Position numbers and translations under genes: made by a program
In this document: one piece after another, positions 31,681 to 32,788 of the stretch
Numbering within the stretch: the stretch's first letter is position 1
How the letters are laid out: the number at the start of each line of letters is the position of its first letter
Assembly: GCA_905197115.1 (NCBI GenBank)
Contig: CAJJXN010000010.1
Coordinates: 1 to 32,788 of the forward strand
Source: an uncultured Bacillota bacterium
Lineage (GTDB): Bacteria; Bacillota_I; Bacilli_A; RFN20; CAG-631
Reading direction: 5' to 3'
DNA: 32,788 bases
Notes under the pieces: generated by a model
Database searches by the model: none
What the model was told of the DNA's origin: nothing
Seen by the model: only the letters and a program-made list of their open reading frames with translations

Positions 31681-32535
31681 ATGAATTTTAAACGTTTTTC
31701 TTCTACCCGTAGAATGATTATTGCCATTTCTTTGCTTTGTAGCGGTGTAATTATCATACTGGGATCTTGTGCACTAGCATTTTTAGGACTTTTATGGGGT
31801 TCTATTTTAGCGATTGTTTCTATCGTATTTTTAGCTTTATTTTCGATTTATTGTTTAAGTCCTTTAATGAAGCATTATAAGAGAATTGTCATTGAAGAAA
31901 CTTTATCTTCTTATACTCAAGATATTGAATATGATAAAAGTCGTTTTAATAAAGAGTTTTGTCTTCAACACCCTTTATTTGAACTAAAAAAGTATTATAA
32001 AACAGATTATTACTTTTTATCTAATTATAAAGGAATTAACTTTGAAATTGGTAATGTCTCTACTTACGATGAATTAAAAGATCATAAAATGTATATTAAA
32101 GTTTATAGTTTCAACGGAAAAGTCTTCTCTCTCCCTATTGAAACGGACGAAAAAGCAAAAATATTGATTATTGAAAAAAAAGAACGCCATACAAGTGATA
32201 AAAAACGCTTAAGTTCTACACCGTTCGTTTATGAAATCAAATCTAAAAACGAGCAATTTAATGAATTATTTGAAATTTTTTCTACAAGCCCAGATACGAA
32301 TTTAGACCAATTTGTCTCTTTCTTTATTGAAACTATACGCAAAATTAAAAAAGTATGTGCACATCGTGTTAGTTTGCTTTTAGCTGATAACCGCATGTAC
32401 TTTAGTATTGATGAACAAAATAGTTCATTTGAATTAAAACTAAAAAATCAAGTGACATCTGATGATGTGAATCAACTTCGTAAAGAGTATTCTCCATTTT
32501 TTCATTTAATGGATGCCTTACTTGAAAAAAAATAA
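31681..32535 (+). CDS. DUF3137-family membrane protein
   Basis: A 284-residue protein with a basic N-terminus, two closely spaced hydrophobic helices (about 12-34 and 36-60) and a large cytoplasmic C-terminal domain. The C-terminal part (YDKSRFNKEFCLQHPLF..., KNEQFNELFEIFSTSPDTNL, HRVSLLLADNRMYFSIDE, SFELKLKN) matches the DUF3137 layout (galanin-unrelated family of membrane-anchored beta-rich proteins, common in Mollicutes and relatives). Function unknown. It follows dapA by 37 bp but is read from its own consensus promoter with a palindromic operator; AAAGGAGCG is the RBS. A strong terminator follows. Confidence 0.75.
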   Translation: MNFKRFSSTRRMIIAISLLCSGVIIILGSCALAFLGLLWGSILAIVSIVFLALFSIYCLSPLMKHYKRIVIEETLSSYTQDIEYDKSRFNKEFCLQHPLFELKKYYKTDYYFLSNYKGINFEIGNVSTYDELKDHKMYIKVYSFNGKVFSLPIETDEKAKILIIEKKERHTSDKKRLSSTPFVYEIKSKNEQFNELFEIFSTSPDTNLDQFVSFFIETIRKIKKVCAHRVSLLLADNRMYFSIDEQNSSFELKLKNQVTSDDVNQLRKEYSPFFHLMDALLEKK

Positions 32536-32557
32536 AAGAAATATTATTTTGAAATTG

Positions 32558-32594
32558 AAGGGAATAAAAATTTAATTTTTATTCCCTTTTTTTG
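32558..32594 (+). terminator. Terminator after the DUF3137 gene
   Basis: Perfect 13-bp stem AAGGGAATAAAAA / TTTTTATTCCCTT, 5-base loop, followed by a T run. The longest terminator stem in the window. Confidence 0.88.
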
Positions 32595-32687
32595 TCAACT
32601 TAAAAGATTTAATTTAATGAAGCATTTTTATTATTAAACTATTTTAATTTGTGATTTTCTATTTGAGCAACCATCAATTTTTCAAAA

Positions 32688-32788
32688 TTAAAAATCGTAA
32701 ATATGCTTTACAACCTTCAACTCTTTTAATTGTGCATACTTTCCATTTGCTAACAATACTTGCATTCCCTCTTTTAAATCCTTGGATG
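32688..32788 (-). CDS. 3' end of an unidentified gene entering from the right
   Basis: On the minus strand an open frame with coding-like composition ends at TAA 32690-32688; the last residues read SKDLKEGMQVLLANGKYAQL then KELKVVKHIYDF. Codons are clean and the other two frames are broken. The GMQVLLANGKYA strand-turn-strand recalls small beta-barrel ends (such as SH3/KOW-like modules), but the fragment is too short to name. The 90 bases between it and the DUF3137 terminator hold nothing else I can support. Confidence 0.5.
   Translation of the reverse strand, partial: SKDLKEGMQVLLANGKYAQLKELKVVKHIYDF

Noticed and set aside
1..32788. Mycoplasma-type code with TGA as tryptophan
   Set aside because: TGA ends pyk, dnaI and the lysR gene at family-typical lengths, and tryptophan codons in conserved places are TGG.
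1..32788. Mobile elements, CRISPR arrays, tRNA or rRNA genes
   Set aside because: No transposase or integrase frame, no regularly spaced repeats, and no cloverleaf or rRNA-like sequence was seen; gaps between genes are short.

Overview
The window is a compact, AT-rich (roughly 30% GC by eye) stretch of a low-GC Gram-positive chromosome. Gene content and order (apt-rel-hisS-aspS, mraZ-rsmH-ftsL, dnaE-polA-mutM-coaE-dnaB-dnaI, pfkA-pyk) point to the Bacilli, most likely the Erysipelotrichia/RF39/Acholeplasma side of that group. TGA is used as a stop (pyk, dnaI, lysR) and tryptophan is TGG, so this is the standard code and not a Mycoplasma-type code. DapA and IspG imply a lysine/DAP branch and MEP-pathway isoprenoids. 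Almost everything is housekeeping. I see no insertion sequence, prophage, CRISPR array, tRNA or rRNA, and no stretch above 300 bases without a gene.

Layout. (1) 1-4364, minus: apt-rel-hisS-aspS (aspS runs off the left edge), purine salvage, stringent response and two tRNA synthetases. (2) 4443-6200, minus: a three-gene dcw remnant, mraZ-rsmH-ftsL, with its own promoter, three GTGGTA MraZ boxes in 10-bp phase, and a terminator. (3) 6237-7662, plus: a HAD phosphatase, then an ECF vitamin-transporter S component with a short leader that can pair with its own Shine-Dalgarno. (4) 7677-11827, minus: pfkA-pyk-glk-coaX, preceded by a 25-bp palindrome over the promoter. (5) 11846-13122, minus: an unrecognised two-helix membrane protein with its own promoter. 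(6) 13141-22400, minus: dnaE-polA-mutM-coaE-dnaB-dnaI, replication and repair with CoA synthesis embedded. (7) 22411-26900: a LysR regulator divergent from a heterodimeric ABC exporter. (8) 26914-28398, plus: a ROK/ASKHA-like protein of unknown substrate. (9) 28412-29850, plus: ispG and a small DUF2624-like protein. (10) 29951-31643, plus: a degenerate dipicolinate-synthase-A-like protein and dapA. (11) 31624-32594, plus: a DUF3137 membrane protein with a consensus sigma-A promoter buried in the end of dapA and a 28-bp palindrome over its -10. (12) 32688-32788, minus: the 3' end of a gene that enters from the right.

Promoter pattern: many starts here use an extended -10 (TGN followed by TATAAT-like), and several of these sit inside perfect AT-rich palindromes (pfkA, dnaE, the ROK-like gene, the DUF3137 gene). 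The points most worth a second look are the DnaI helicase loader without a Walker A motif, the DpaA-like gene with eroded NAD-binding and C-terminal motifs beside dapA, the palindromic operators, and the leader of the ECF S component. I found no strong case for a wholly new multi-gene system.
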